Part shown: one piece after another, positions 34,461 to 42,908 of the stretch
Numbering within the stretch: position 1 is the stretch's first letter
Layout of the letters: each line of letters begins with the position of its first letter
Source: Burkholderiaceae bacterium
GTDB taxonomy: Bacteria; Pseudomonadota; Gammaproteobacteria; Burkholderiales; Burkholderiaceae_C
Reading direction: 5' to 3'
DNA: 64,000 bases
NCBI GenBank assembly: GCA_017992055.1
Contig: JAGOPK010000003.1
Span: 434,001 to 498,000 of the forward strand
The notes under the pieces: generated by a model
Told to the model about the DNA's origin: nothing
Databases searched by the model: none
Seen by the model: only the letters and a program-made list of their open reading frames with translations
Made by a program: the position numbers and the translations under genes

Positions 34461-35174
34461 TCAGCCGGCATGGCGCCGGATGGCCGCCAGCGATCCGGCC
34501 GAGCTGTGGCGGATCTGGCTGGCCTCGTAGCGGTGCTCGGCACCGACCGGACAGGCCTGCCGGGCCAGGCAGGCGTAGGCGCAGGCCGAGTCCGGCGCCA
34601 GTCGCTGGCGCTGGCAGGCGGCCGGGTCCATGGTCCCCGAATCCAGTGCCCCGGCCGGGCAGGCCGTGATGCAGGGTTTGGCGGCGCAGCCCGGGCAGGG
34701 ATGGCCGGCGTCGATCACGGCCGAGGGCGGCAGATCGGTGTCGGCCAGCATCACCACCCGGTAGGCGAACCAGCTGCCCCAGGTGGCATCCACGCCGATC
34801 ATGAACGGCGACGCATGGTGCCAGCCAGCCAGCAGGCCCAGCCGCTGCAGTCCGACATGGCGGCCCTCGGGCAATCCGCCGGGCTGGCCCCTGGGATAGA
34901 CCACGCGGCAGCGCGCGTCAGGGGCCACCTGGGCCAGCCATTGCCAGGCCGTGTGCACGCTGTAGTCGTCGATCGGATGGGCTGAGCGCGTCGGTTCGGC
35001 CTGTACCCGTTGCCACAGGCGCCGGCCGGCATGGCCCAGCAGGATCAGCTGGGTCTCGTGGGCCTGGACCGCCAGCGGCTCCAGCAGATCGGCAGGCAGG
35101 TCGTGCAGCCGGAACACATGCTGCCGGTTCAGGCCGGCATCGTCCAGCATCGGCTTCAGGGGCAGCTCGGCCAT
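34461..35174 (-). CDS. Small 4Fe-4S ferredoxin-domain protein
   Basis: 237 residues. The C-terminal half has two cysteine clusters (HPCPGCAAKPCITACPAGAL, and CQRQRLAPDSACAYACLARQ followed by ACPVG) compatible with two 4Fe-4S clusters. The overall look (HASPFMIGVDATWGSWFAYRVVML) recalls epoxyqueuosine reductase, but the protein is about 130 residues shorter and lacks an obvious cobalamin-binding N-terminus. It sits 97 bases upstream of ccoG on the same strand and may donate electrons or belong to that unit. Function not assigned. Confidence 0.65.
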   Translation of the reverse strand: MAELPLKPMLDDAGLNRQHVFRLHDLPADLLEPLAVQAHETQLILLGHAGRRLWQRVQAEPTRSAHPIDDYSVHTAWQWLAQVAPDARCRVVYPRGQPGGLPEGRHVGLQRLGLLAGWHHASPFMIGVDATWGSWFAYRVVMLADTDLPPSAVIDAGHPCPGCAAKPCITACPAGALDSGTMDPAACQRQRLAPDSACAYACLARQACPVGAEHRYEASQIRHSSAGSLAAIRRHAG

Positions 35175-35206
35175 GGGGGTGGTGCGGTGGCGGTCGCGCT
35201 GGCGCT

Positions 35207-35890
35207 TCAGATCGACTTCAGCCGCTTCAAATAGGAGTTGCGCGTGCCGGTGACGTGCTGCTGCATCAGCTCGCGAAAGCCCGCAAAGTCGCCGGCCTCG
35301 AACAGCGCCAGCAGCTGGCTGTGCTGCTCGAAGCCCCGCGCATGCAGCACGTCGCCGGGTGCCGACAAATGGGTGCGCAGCGTGGCGATCTTCAGCGCCG
35401 CCGTGGCATAGGCGGCCTGCATGTACGGATTGCCGCAGTGCTCGAAGAAGGCCTCGTGCAGCCGCGTATCGGCGCGGCCGTAACGCACCGCGTCGCGGCC
35501 GCTGCGTGCGGCCTCCATCTCGGCAATCGCTGCACGCAGCGCGGCGGCCGTGCCCTGGCGGTCGTGCTGCCAGGCCAGTTCGGCGGCACTGGGCTCGACC
35601 ACGCAGCGGAACTGGCAGATGGCCTCGATGTCGGCCTCGCTGGGCTCGAACACATAACTGCCACGCTGTGGCTTGACCACCACCAGGCCCTGCAGCTGCA
35701 GCTGGTTCAGCGCCTCGCGCACCGGCGTGCGGCTGACGCCGAACTGGGCCGCCAGCTGCTCCTCCGGAATCATCGCGCCGAGCCCGAACTCGCCGTCGAT
35801 GATGGCCTCGCGCAATCGCTCCGCCACGCGGCTGGCCAGGGACTTCGGCGCATCGAGCTTGAAGCGGGGAGAGGCGGTTTCCATCGGCAC
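35207..35890 (-). CDS. GntR-family regulator, FCD subfamily
   Basis: 227 residues with a winged helix at about 15-80 (LASRVAERLREAIIDGEFGLGAMIPEEQLAAQFGVSRTPVREALNQL) and a helical FCD ligand domain in which Asp and His metal ligands can be placed (YGRADTRLHEAFFEHCGNPYM). It is divergent from the dehydrogenase-TRAP operon, so it probably represses it and is released by the imported hydroxy- or sugar acid. The start at 35890 gives a typical short N-terminus. Confidence 0.9.
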   Translation of the reverse strand: MPMETASPRFKLDAPKSLASRVAERLREAIIDGEFGLGAMIPEEQLAAQFGVSRTPVREALNQLQLQGLVVVKPQRGSYVFEPSEADIEAICQFRCVVEPSAAELAWQHDRQGTAAALRAAIAEMEAARSGRDAVRYGRADTRLHEAFFEHCGNPYMQAAYATAALKIATLRTHLSAPGDVLHARGFEQHSQLLALFEAGDFAGFRELMQQHVTGTRNSYLKRLKSI

Positions 35891-35940
35891 AGAGTCTGTC
35901 AGATCCGCGGCCTGCCGGTCCGGCAGAGCGACCCCCGGGA

Positions 35941-35978
35941 TACTACCAGTGCTCTAGTACCTTACATACAAGATAAGC
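35941..35978. promoter_or_regulatory. Divergent promoter/operator between GntR and the FAD dehydrogenase operon
   Basis: An AT-rich patch (TACTACCAGTGCTCTAGTAC, then CTTACATACAAGATAAGC) in the 125-bp divergent gap. CTTACATACAAG is an imperfect palindrome of the size bound by FCD-GntR proteins. No stronger promoter elements were identified. Confidence 0.4.
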
Positions 35979-36015
35979 TGGCGGCCACCGTAGCCCTGCG
36001 ACCGCCTGCCCATCC

Positions 36016-37434
36016 ATGTCCGCCACCGCTTCTTCCTTGCCGACGCCCACCGCTCTGGAACTGCTGCAGGCCCTGCGCCGCCAGCTGGGCGACAGCGCCG
36101 TGCTGATCGGTGACGACGTGCCCGAGCGCAACCGCAACGACTGGAGCAGCCAGCCGCCGACGCGCCCGCTGGCCGTGGTGCGGCCGCTGGATGCGGCCGG
36201 CGTCTCGGCGGCCCTGCGCTGCTGTGCCCAGGCGGGCCTGAAGGCCGTGCCCCAGGGCGGCCTGACCGGCCTGTGCGGCGGCGCCCGGCCCGAGGACGGC
36301 TGGGTGGCCATCAGCCTGGAGCGCATGGTCGGCGTCGAGGAGATCGACGCCGCCAGCAGCACCATGACCGTGCGTGCCGGCACGCCGCTGGAGGCGGTGC
36401 AGCGCGCCGCCGACGAGGCCGGCCTGTACTTTGCGCTCGACCTGGGCGCGCGCGGCTCTTGTGCCATCGGCGGCAATCTGGGCACCAATGCCGGCGGCAA
36501 CCGCGTCATCCGCTACGGCATGGCGCGTGAGCTGGTGCTGGGCCTGGAGGTGGTGCTGCCCGATGGCACGGTGATCACCAGCCTGAACAAGATGCTGAAG
36601 AACAACGCCGGCTACGACCTCAAGCATTTGTTCATCGGCAGCGAGGGCACGCTGGGCATCATCACCCGCATCGTGCTGCGCCTGCACGCCAAGCCGCGCT
36701 GCACGCTGGCTGCGCTGTGCGCGGTCAGCGACTTCGGCCAGGTGGTCGGGCTGCTGCGTGCCGCACGCTCGGGCCTGGGCCCGCTGCTGTCGGCCTTCGA
36801 GGTGATGTGGCCCGACTACTGGCAGGTGGTGACCGAGCGCGCCAAGGTGCCGGCGGCCGTGGGATCGGGCCATGCGCAGTACGTGCTGATCGAGGCCCAG
36901 GGCACCGACGAGGCGGTGGACGCGCCGCGCTTCCAGGCCTGGCTGGAAAGCCTGATGGAGCAGGGCCTGCTGGCCGATGCGGCGGTGGCGCAGAGCCTGG
37001 CCGACGTGCAGGGCTTCTGGGCGCTGCGCGACGCCTGCGCCGAGTTCTTCCAGGTCATCGGCCCGCACATCTCCTTCGATGTCTCGCTGCCGGTGGGCCG
37101 CATGGCCGAGTTCGCGGCGCGCTGCAAGCAGGCCCTGAAGGACCAGGCCGGCTGCGAAAGCATCTACTACGGCCACATCGGCGACGGCAACCTGCACCTG
37201 GTGGCCTGGGCCGACGGCAAGAGCCTGGACCAGCAGCCCAAGGCGGCGATGGACGAGGCCATCTACGGCCTGGTGCAGGAGTTTGCCGGCAGCGTCTCGG
37301 CCGAGCACGGCATCGGCACGCAGAAGCGCAAATGGCTGGGCCATTCGCGCAGCGAGGCCGAGATCGCGCTGATGCGCACGCTGAAGGCCGCGCTGGACCC
37401 GCAGGGCGTGCTGAACCCCGGCAAGGTGATCTGA
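36016..37434 (+). CDS. FAD-linked 2-hydroxyacid dehydrogenase (D-lactate/D-2-hydroxyglutarate dehydrogenase-like)
   Basis: 472-residue flavoprotein of the FAD_binding_4 plus FAD-oxidase_C type. FAD-binding motifs: RPLAVVRPLDAAGVSAAL, VPQGGLTGLCGGARP and IGGNLGTNAGGNRVIRYGMAREL; C-terminal catalytic and metal motifs: YYGHIGDGNLHL and SAEHGIGTQKRKWL. It would oxidise a D-2-hydroxy acid to the 2-oxo acid, passing electrons to ETF or quinone. First gene of the operon; its stop overlaps the DctQ start (TGATG). The specific substrate is unknown. Confidence 0.9.
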   Translation: MSATASSLPTPTALELLQALRRQLGDSAVLIGDDVPERNRNDWSSQPPTRPLAVVRPLDAAGVSAALRCCAQAGLKAVPQGGLTGLCGGARPEDGWVAISLERMVGVEEIDAASSTMTVRAGTPLEAVQRAADEAGLYFALDLGARGSCAIGGNLGTNAGGNRVIRYGMARELVLGLEVVLPDGTVITSLNKMLKNNAGYDLKHLFIGSEGTLGIITRIVLRLHAKPRCTLAALCAVSDFGQVVGLLRAARSGLGPLLSAFEVMWPDYWQVVTERAKVPAAVGSGHAQYVLIEAQGTDEAVDAPRFQAWLESLMEQGLLADAAVAQSLADVQGFWALRDACAEFFQVIGPHISFDVSLPVGRMAEFAARCKQALKDQAGCESIYYGHIGDGNLHLVAWADGKSLDQQPKAAMDEAIYGLVQEFAGSVSAEHGIGTQKRKWLGHSRSEAEIALMRTLKAALDPQGVLNPGKVI

Positions 37435-37976
37435 TGTCGGCCATCGCCACCTGCGTGGACCGCGGCTTCAAGGCGCTGGAGGCGCTGCTGGCCGCACTGC
37501 TGCTGGCCATGGTGCTGATGGTCTTTGGCAACGTGGTGCTGCGCTATGCCTTCAACAGCGGCATCACGGTCAGCGAGGAGCTGTCGCGCATCTGCTTCGT
37601 CTGGCTGGTGTTCATCGGCGCCGTGGTGGCCATGCGCGAGGGCAGCCATCTGGGCATGGACACGCTGGTGATGCGCCTGGGCCAGCGCGGCAAGCTGGCC
37701 TGCCTGGTGGCCGGCGAGGCCATCGTGCTGGCCTGCTGCGCGATGTTCTTCTGGGGCACCTGGCGCCAGCACGAGGTGAATGCCACGAATGCCGCGCCGG
37801 TCACCGGCCTGTCGATGATCTGGGTCTTCGGCGTCGGCTACGTCACCAGCGGGGGCATTGGCCTGCTGGCCCTGCACAAGCTGTGGCGCGCCGCCACCGG
37901 ACGGCTGCGTGACGACGAGCTGGTGATGGTCAGCGACAGCGAAGAAGCCCTGCCGGCCAAGGAGCAGCGCGCATGA
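37434..37976 (+). CDS. dctQ: TRAP transporter small membrane subunit (DctQ type)
   Basis: 180 residues with four hydrophobic helices. Family pattern: ALEALLAALLLAMVLMVFGNVVLRYAF, then SEELSRICFVWLVFIGAVVAMREGSHLGMD. It bridges the periplasmic receptor and the large permease. The ATG at 37434 overlaps the dehydrogenase stop and its own stop overlaps DctM (ATGA). Confidence 0.92.
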   Translation: MSAIATCVDRGFKALEALLAALLLAMVLMVFGNVVLRYAFNSGITVSEELSRICFVWLVFIGAVVAMREGSHLGMDTLVMRLGQRGKLACLVAGEAIVLACCAMFFWGTWRQHEVNATNAAPVTGLSMIWVFGVGYVTSGGIGLLALHKLWRAATGRLRDDELVMVSDSEEALPAKEQRA

Positions 37977-39250
37977 CCCTGGCCATCTTCACGTTCTCGC
38001 TGCTCGGCGCCATGGCGCTGGGCGTTCCCATCGCCTTTGCGCTGCTGGTCTGCGCCGTGGCGCTGATGTTCGCGTCGGGCCAGGTCGACATGACCATCCT
38101 GTCGCAGAAGGCCATCGAGGGCGCCGACAGCTTTCCGCTGCTGGCCATCCCGTTCTTCATGCTCGCCGGCGAGCTGATGAATGCCGGCGGCATCAGCAAG
38201 CGCATCGTCAACTTTGCGCTGGCCTGGGTGGGCCACATCCGCGGCGGCCTGGGCCTGGTGGCGATCTTTGCCGCGGTGGTGATGGCCGCCATCTCGGGCA
38301 GCGCCGCGGCCGACGCGGCGGCGCTCGGCACGCTGCTGATCCCGATGATGCGCCGTGCCGGCTACGACGTGCCGCGCTCGGCCGGCCTGATCGCCGCCGG
38401 CGGCGTGATCGCGCCGGTGATCCCGCCGTCCATCGGCCTGATCGTGTTCGGTGTCATCGCCAACGTGTCCATCGGCAAGCTGTTCCTGGCCGGCATCGTG
38501 CCGGGCCTGCTGATGGGCCTGTCGCTGGTGCTGACCTGGATGTGGGTGGCGCGCCGCGACAAGGTGGGCGTGCTGCCGCGCCAGGGCGCGGGCGAGCGGC
38601 TGCGCGCCGGCATCGATGGCATCTGGGCCCTGCTGATGCCGGTGGGCATCATCGGCGGGCTGAAGTTCGGCATCTTCACGCCCACCGAGGCCGGCGTGGC
38701 GGCCTGCGTCTATGCCTTCGTGGTCGGTGCCCTGGTCTACCGCGAGCTGCCGCTGCGCCAGCTGTATGCGCTGCTGGTGGCGGCGGCCAAGAGCACGGCG
38801 GTGGTGGTGTTCCTGATCGCCACGGCCCTGGTCAGCGCCTGGCTGATCACGATGTCCGAGGTGCCGCAGCAGGTGGGGGCGCTGCTCGAGCCCTTCACCG
38901 GCCATCCCATCCTGCTGATGGCCGTGATCATGGTCATCGTCGTCATCGTCGGCACGGCGCTGGACTTCGCCCCGACGCTGATGATCCTGACGCCGGTGCT
39001 GATGCCGGTGGTCAAGCAGGCCGGCATCGACCCGGTGTACTTCGGCGTGCTGTTCATCATGAACAACGCCATCGGCCTGATCACGCCGCCGGTGGGCATC
39101 GTGCTCAACGTGATGTGCGGCGTGGCCAGGATCCCGCTGGGCGAGCTGATGAAGGGGCTGTGGCCCTTTCTGTGGGCCGAGCTGTTGGTGCTGTTCCTGC
39201 TGGTGCTGTTCCCGCAGCTGGTGATGGTGCCGCTGAAGTGGCTGATGTGA
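37973..39250 (+). CDS. dctM: TRAP transporter large permease subunit (DctM type)
   Basis: 425 residues and about twelve membrane helices, the Na+-coupled channel of the TRAP system. Hallmarks: FPLLAIPFFMLAGELMNAGGISKRIVNFA, AAISGSAAADAAALGTLLIPMM, GVIAPVIPPSIGLIVFGVIA and NAIGLITPPVGIVLNVMCGVA. Coupled to DctQ by a four-base overlap; DctP follows after 33 bases. Confidence 0.95.
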   Translation: MTLAIFTFSLLGAMALGVPIAFALLVCAVALMFASGQVDMTILSQKAIEGADSFPLLAIPFFMLAGELMNAGGISKRIVNFALAWVGHIRGGLGLVAIFAAVVMAAISGSAAADAAALGTLLIPMMRRAGYDVPRSAGLIAAGGVIAPVIPPSIGLIVFGVIANVSIGKLFLAGIVPGLLMGLSLVLTWMWVARRDKVGVLPRQGAGERLRAGIDGIWALLMPVGIIGGLKFGIFTPTEAGVAACVYAFVVGALVYRELPLRQLYALLVAAAKSTAVVVFLIATALVSAWLITMSEVPQQVGALLEPFTGHPILLMAVIMVIVVIVGTALDFAPTLMILTPVLMPVVKQAGIDPVYFGVLFIMNNAIGLITPPVGIVLNVMCGVARIPLGELMKGLWPFLWAELLVLFLLVLFPQLVMVPLKWLM

Positions 39251-39283
39251 ATCCCCGATCCCCAAGAACCCAAGGAGACCCCG

Positions 39284-40294
39284 ATGATCAAGACCCCGTT
39301 GCGTGTGGCCGCGCTGACACTGGCCGCCCTGTGCGCCACCGGCGCCGCCCAGGCGCAGTTCCAGGAGCGCAACCTGCGCCTGTCCAGCGGTTCCGGCAAG
39401 GACCATCCCACCGGTGCCGGCGTGGCCAAGATGGCCGCCTGCGTGCAGGCCAAGTCGGGCGGCAAGATGAAGATCACGCCCTACTGGGACAACCAGCTGG
39501 GCAATGACAACACGGCCACGCAGAGCGTGCGCAGCGGCACCATCGACATGGTGCTGCCGTCCACCGCGCCGCTGGTGCCCATGCTGCCCGAGCTGGGCGT
39601 GCTGGACCTGCCCTTCCTGTTCAACAGCGAGGCCGAGGCCGACGCGGTGCTCGACGGCAAGGCCGGCGACTGGTTCAACGCCAAGCTGCCCGCGGTCGGC
39701 CTGGTCAACCTGGCCTACTGGGAAAACGGCTTTCGCAATGCCACCAACAACAAGCGGCCGATCTCGCGCATCGAGGACTTCGGCGGCCTGAAGATGCGCG
39801 TGATGCAGAACCCGGTCTACATCGACACCTTCAAGGAGCTGGGTGCGAATGCGGTGCCGATGGCCTTCTCCGAGGTCTATTCGGGCCTGGAGACCAAGAC
39901 CGTCGACGGCCAGGAGAACCCGCTGGCGCTGATCGACAACATGAAGTTCTACGAGGTGCAGAAGTACCTGAGCCTGACGCGTCACTCCTATGCGGCGCTG
40001 ATGATGCTGATGTCCAAGAAGGTCTGGGACGGTCTCAGCCCGCAGGAGCAGGGCGCGCTGAAGGCCTGCGCGATCGAGGGTCGCGACGAGGAGCGCAAGG
40101 TCAGCCGCGCCAAGGCCGGCGCGCTGCTGGACGGGCTCAAGTCCAAGGGCATGCAGGTCAACGACATCCCGCCGGCCGAGATGCAGCGCATCCGCGACAA
40201 GGTCAAGGTGGTCTGGGACCGCCAGGCCAAGACCATCGGCGCCGAGGCCATGGAACTGGTGATGGGCGAACTCAAGCGTGTCCGTGGCAAATAA
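39284..40294 (+). CDS. dctP: TRAP transporter periplasmic receptor (DctP type)
   Basis: 336 residues. The signal peptide ends at AAQAQ (about residue 24). Family core: LSSGSGKDHPTGAGVAKMA, the carboxylate-binding Arg in LKMRVMQNPVYIDTFKELGA, and PMAFSEVYSGLETKTVDGQE. Ligands of such receptors are organic acids, including sugar acids and 2-hydroxy acids. AAGGAGACC upstream supports the ATG at 39284. Its 3' end overlaps the SDR start by 17 bases. Confidence 0.95.
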   Translation: MIKTPLRVAALTLAALCATGAAQAQFQERNLRLSSGSGKDHPTGAGVAKMAACVQAKSGGKMKITPYWDNQLGNDNTATQSVRSGTIDMVLPSTAPLVPMLPELGVLDLPFLFNSEAEADAVLDGKAGDWFNAKLPAVGLVNLAYWENGFRNATNNKRPISRIEDFGGLKMRVMQNPVYIDTFKELGANAVPMAFSEVYSGLETKTVDGQENPLALIDNMKFYEVQKYLSLTRHSYAALMMLMSKKVWDGLSPQEQGALKACAIEGRDEERKVSRAKAGALLDGLKSKGMQVNDIPPAEMQRIRDKVKVVWDRQAKTIGAEAMELVMGELKRVRGK

Positions 40295-41105
40295 TCTCAG
40301 CCTGCCCACCGGCCTGGTGGTGCTGATCACCGGTGCCGCCCAGGGCATAGGCCTGGGCCTGGCCCGGGCCTTTGCCGATCAAGGTGCGCGTCTGGTGCTG
40401 GGCGACGTGGACGAGGCCGGCGTGCTGGCCGCGCGCGACGCACTGCGCGCTGCCGGCCATGCCGCCGAGGCCTGCCGCACCGACATCACCCGCGAGGCCG
40501 ACAACGCCGCCCTGGTGGCGCTGGCGGTGCAGGCCTATGGTCGGCTGGACGTGGCGCTGTGCAATGCCGGCATCAGCCAGGTCAAGCCCCTGATGGAGCT
40601 GGACCGCGGTGACTGGGACCGCATGCTGGGCATCAACGTCACCGGCAGCTTTCTGACGCTGCAGGCGGCGGCGCGGCAGATGCGCCAGCAGCCGCCGCTG
40701 CAGCCGGGCCGGCCGCGCGGCAAGATCCTGACCATGGCCAGCATCGCCGGCCGGCCGGGCGCCGGGCCGATTGCCAGCGTCATCGCGCCCTACCGGGCGA
40801 GCAAGGCCGCGGTGATCAGCCTGACGCACAGTGCCGCCTACACGCTGGCGCCCGATGTCACCGTCAATGCCCTGTGCCCCGGCATCGTGGCCACCGAGAT
40901 GTGGACGCGCATGGACCGCGACTGGACCCGGCTGAACGGCCAGGTCGAAGGCGAGGCCTTTGCCAGCCGCGTGGCCGCCATCCCGATGGGCCGCGCCCAA
41001 CAGCCAGAGGACGTGGCCAACCTGGCGCTGTTCCTGGCCTCACCGGCCTCCGACTACCTGACCGGCCAGGCCATCCATGTCGATGGCGGCCTGATGATGA
41101 GCTGA
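40278..41105 (+). CDS. Short-chain dehydrogenase/reductase
   Basis: 275-residue NAD(P)-dependent oxidoreductase: the TGxxxGxG motif is VLITGAAQGIGLGLARAFA, the acidic residue in LVLGDVDEAG after beta-2 suggests NAD+ preference, then NAGIS. The catalytic set is Ser in LTMASIAGRPG and Tyr/Lys in IAPYRASKAAVIS. The C-terminal DYLTGQAIHVDGGLMMS is standard. It probably oxidises or reduces the hydroxyl of the TRAP-imported compound. The start at 40278 is a GTG; another GTG at 40284 is possible. Confidence 0.92.
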   Translation: MSVANNLSLPTGLVVLITGAAQGIGLGLARAFADQGARLVLGDVDEAGVLAARDALRAAGHAAEACRTDITREADNAALVALAVQAYGRLDVALCNAGISQVKPLMELDRGDWDRMLGINVTGSFLTLQAAARQMRQQPPLQPGRPRGKILTMASIAGRPGAGPIASVIAPYRASKAAVISLTHSAAYTLAPDVTVNALCPGIVATEMWTRMDRDWTRLNGQVEGEAFASRVAAIPMGRAQQPEDVANLALFLASPASDYLTGQAIHVDGGLMMS

Positions 41106-41107
41106 GC

Positions 41108-41965
41108 ATGCACGCTGCCGAGACCCTGAAGAACCTGCTGGCCAGCGGCCGCATCGTGCAGGCCCCAGGCGCCTACGACGCGCTGTCGGCGCGCATCGCC
41201 GAGCAGGCCGGCTTTCCGGCGGTCTACATGACCGGCTTCGGCGCCACCGCGACGCGCCTGGGCCAGCCCGACATCGGCCTGCTGACGCAGACCGAGATGT
41301 GCACCCATGCACGCGACATGGTGCGCGCCGTGGGCGTGCCGGTGATCGCCGATGCCGACACCGGCTATGGCGGTCCCAGCAACATCGCGCGCACGGTCGA
41401 CGAGTACCTGCAGGCCGGCGTGGCCGCCATCCACCTGGAGGACCAGGTGGCGCCCAAGCGCTGCGGCCAGATGGCCGGCATCCGCCTGATGGCCGCGCCG
41501 GAGAACGAGCGCCGGCTGCGCTGCGCGCTGGCCGCACGTGGCCAGCGGCCCTTGCTGGTGATTGCGCGCACCGATGCGCTGCCGGCCGTGGGCATGGCCG
41601 AGGCGCTGGACCGTGCGCGCCGCTACCAGGGCTGCGGCGCCGACCTGGTGTTCGTCGACGGCATCAAGAAGATCGCCGAGGTCGAGGCCGTGGCACGCGC
41701 CCTGCCGGGGCCCAAGGTGGTGTCCATCGTCGACGGCAACGAGACCACGGCGCTCAGCGCCGACCAGCTGCAGCAGATGGGCTTCTCGGTGGTGTTCTAT
41801 GCCGTCACCGCACTGTTTGCCGCGACCAGGGCCGTGCAGCAGGCCATGGCCACGCTGGCGGCCCAGGGCACGCCCAGGGACGTGCCGACCACGAGTTATG
41901 CCGACTTCAGCCGCATCGTCGACCTGGCCGCCCATCAGCGGCTGGACGAGCAGTTCGGCGCCTGA
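41108..41965 (+). CDS. Isocitrate lyase/PEP mutase-superfamily enzyme
   Basis: 285 residues. Motifs: VIADADTGYGGPSNIARTV for Mg2+ binding, AAIHLEDQVAPKRCGQMAG with a Cys at the position of the lyase active-site loop, and LLVIARTDALPAVGMAEAL. The retained Cys favours a C-C lyase (methylisocitrate, dimethylmalate or oxaloacetate-type) over a phosphonate mutase. It would cleave a substituted malate-like acid to smaller oxo acids. Starts two bases after the SDR stop. Confidence 0.9.
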   Translation: MHAAETLKNLLASGRIVQAPGAYDALSARIAEQAGFPAVYMTGFGATATRLGQPDIGLLTQTEMCTHARDMVRAVGVPVIADADTGYGGPSNIARTVDEYLQAGVAAIHLEDQVAPKRCGQMAGIRLMAAPENERRLRCALAARGQRPLLVIARTDALPAVGMAEALDRARRYQGCGADLVFVDGIKKIAEVEAVARALPGPKVVSIVDGNETTALSADQLQQMGFSVVFYAVTALFAATRAVQQAMATLAAQGTPRDVPTTSYADFSRIVDLAAHQRLDEQFGA

Positions 41966-41984
41966 TCCATCTTTGAAAGAACCC

Positions 41985-42908
41985 GTGAACACCACCGATC
42001 CCGTTGCCTACGCCGGCCTGTGGCCGGCCCTGCTGACCCCGCTGGATGCGGCGCTGGCCATCGACATCCCGCGCTTCGCGGCCCATGCCTGCCAGCTGCT
42101 GGCGCAGGGCTGCACCGGCGTCACGCCCTTCGGCACCACCGGCGAAGGCCCGTCGTTCAGCGTCGCCGAGCGCCAGGCCGGCCTGGAAGGCCTGGTCGCC
42201 GGCGGCGTGCCGGCCGGCCGCATCCTGGCCTCGACCAGCTGCGCTGCCCTGCCCGACACCGTGGCGCTGACGCGCCATGCGGTGGCGCTGGGCGCGCGTG
42301 CCTGCCTGGTGCTGCCGCCGTTCTTCCTGAAGGGCGTGCCCGAGGCCGGCATCATCGACTACTACGCCCAGCTGGTGGAGGCGGTGGACGACAGCCGGCT
42401 GCGCCTGGTGCCGTACCACATCCCCCAGGTCTCGGGCGTGGCACTGACGCATGGCGTGATCGAGGCCCTGTTGCACCGCTTTCCGGGCCTGGTCATCGGT
42501 CTGAAGGACAGCGGCTGCCAGCGCGAGCCTTCGCTGGCCTTTGCTGCGGCCTTCATGTCGCGGCTGCAGGTCTGGGTGGGCAACGAGCCCGACCTGCAGA
42601 CCCTGGCCGCCCAGGGCGCGCGTGGCGCCGTCAGCGGGGTTGGCAACATCGCGCCGCGCCTGGTGCAGCGGCTGATCCAGGGCGCGGCCTCGCCCAGCGC
42701 CGAGCGTGATGCGCAGGACGTGCAGCAGCTGCTGGCCATCCTCGGTGGCTACGGCCTCACCGCGGCCTTCAAGAGCACGATGGCCTTGCTCAGCGGCCAC
42801 GACGGCTGGCGCCGCGTGCGCGCTCCGCTGGTGGCGCTGGACGATGCGGCCCATGCGCGCCTGAGCGCGCAATGGCAGGCCTTCGGCCTGGAGCGGCTGC
42901 GTGCCTGA
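41985..42908 (+). CDS. Dihydrodipicolinate synthase/N-acetylneuraminate lyase-family aldolase
   Basis: 307-residue class I aldolase: TPFGTTGEGPSFSVAERQAG (phosphate or carboxylate-binding GTTGE), the catalytic Tyr in LVPYHIPQVSG and the Schiff-base Lys in LVIGLKDSG. In this operon it is unlikely to make lysine precursors; it more likely cleaves or condenses a 2-keto sugar acid. The start is a GTG at 41985 (GAAAGA just upstream); a TTG at 41973 is an alternative. Overlaps the kinase gene by eight bases. Confidence 0.9.
   Translation: MNTTDPVAYAGLWPALLTPLDAALAIDIPRFAAHACQLLAQGCTGVTPFGTTGEGPSFSVAERQAGLEGLVAGGVPAGRILASTSCAALPDTVALTRHAVALGARACLVLPPFFLKGVPEAGIIDYYAQLVEAVDDSRLRLVPYHIPQVSGVALTHGVIEALLHRFPGLVIGLKDSGCQREPSLAFAAAFMSRLQVWVGNEPDLQTLAAQGARGAVSGVGNIAPRLVQRLIQGAASPSAERDAQDVQQLLAILGGYGLTAAFKSTMALLSGHDGWRRVRAPLVALDDAAHARLSAQWQAFGLERLRA

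Noticed and set aside
37838-40348. An 836-codon minus-strand open frame across the TRAP genes
   Set aside because: Antisense shadow; the plus-strand DctQ, DctM and DctP frames have clear membrane helices and family motifs with overlapping starts and stops.
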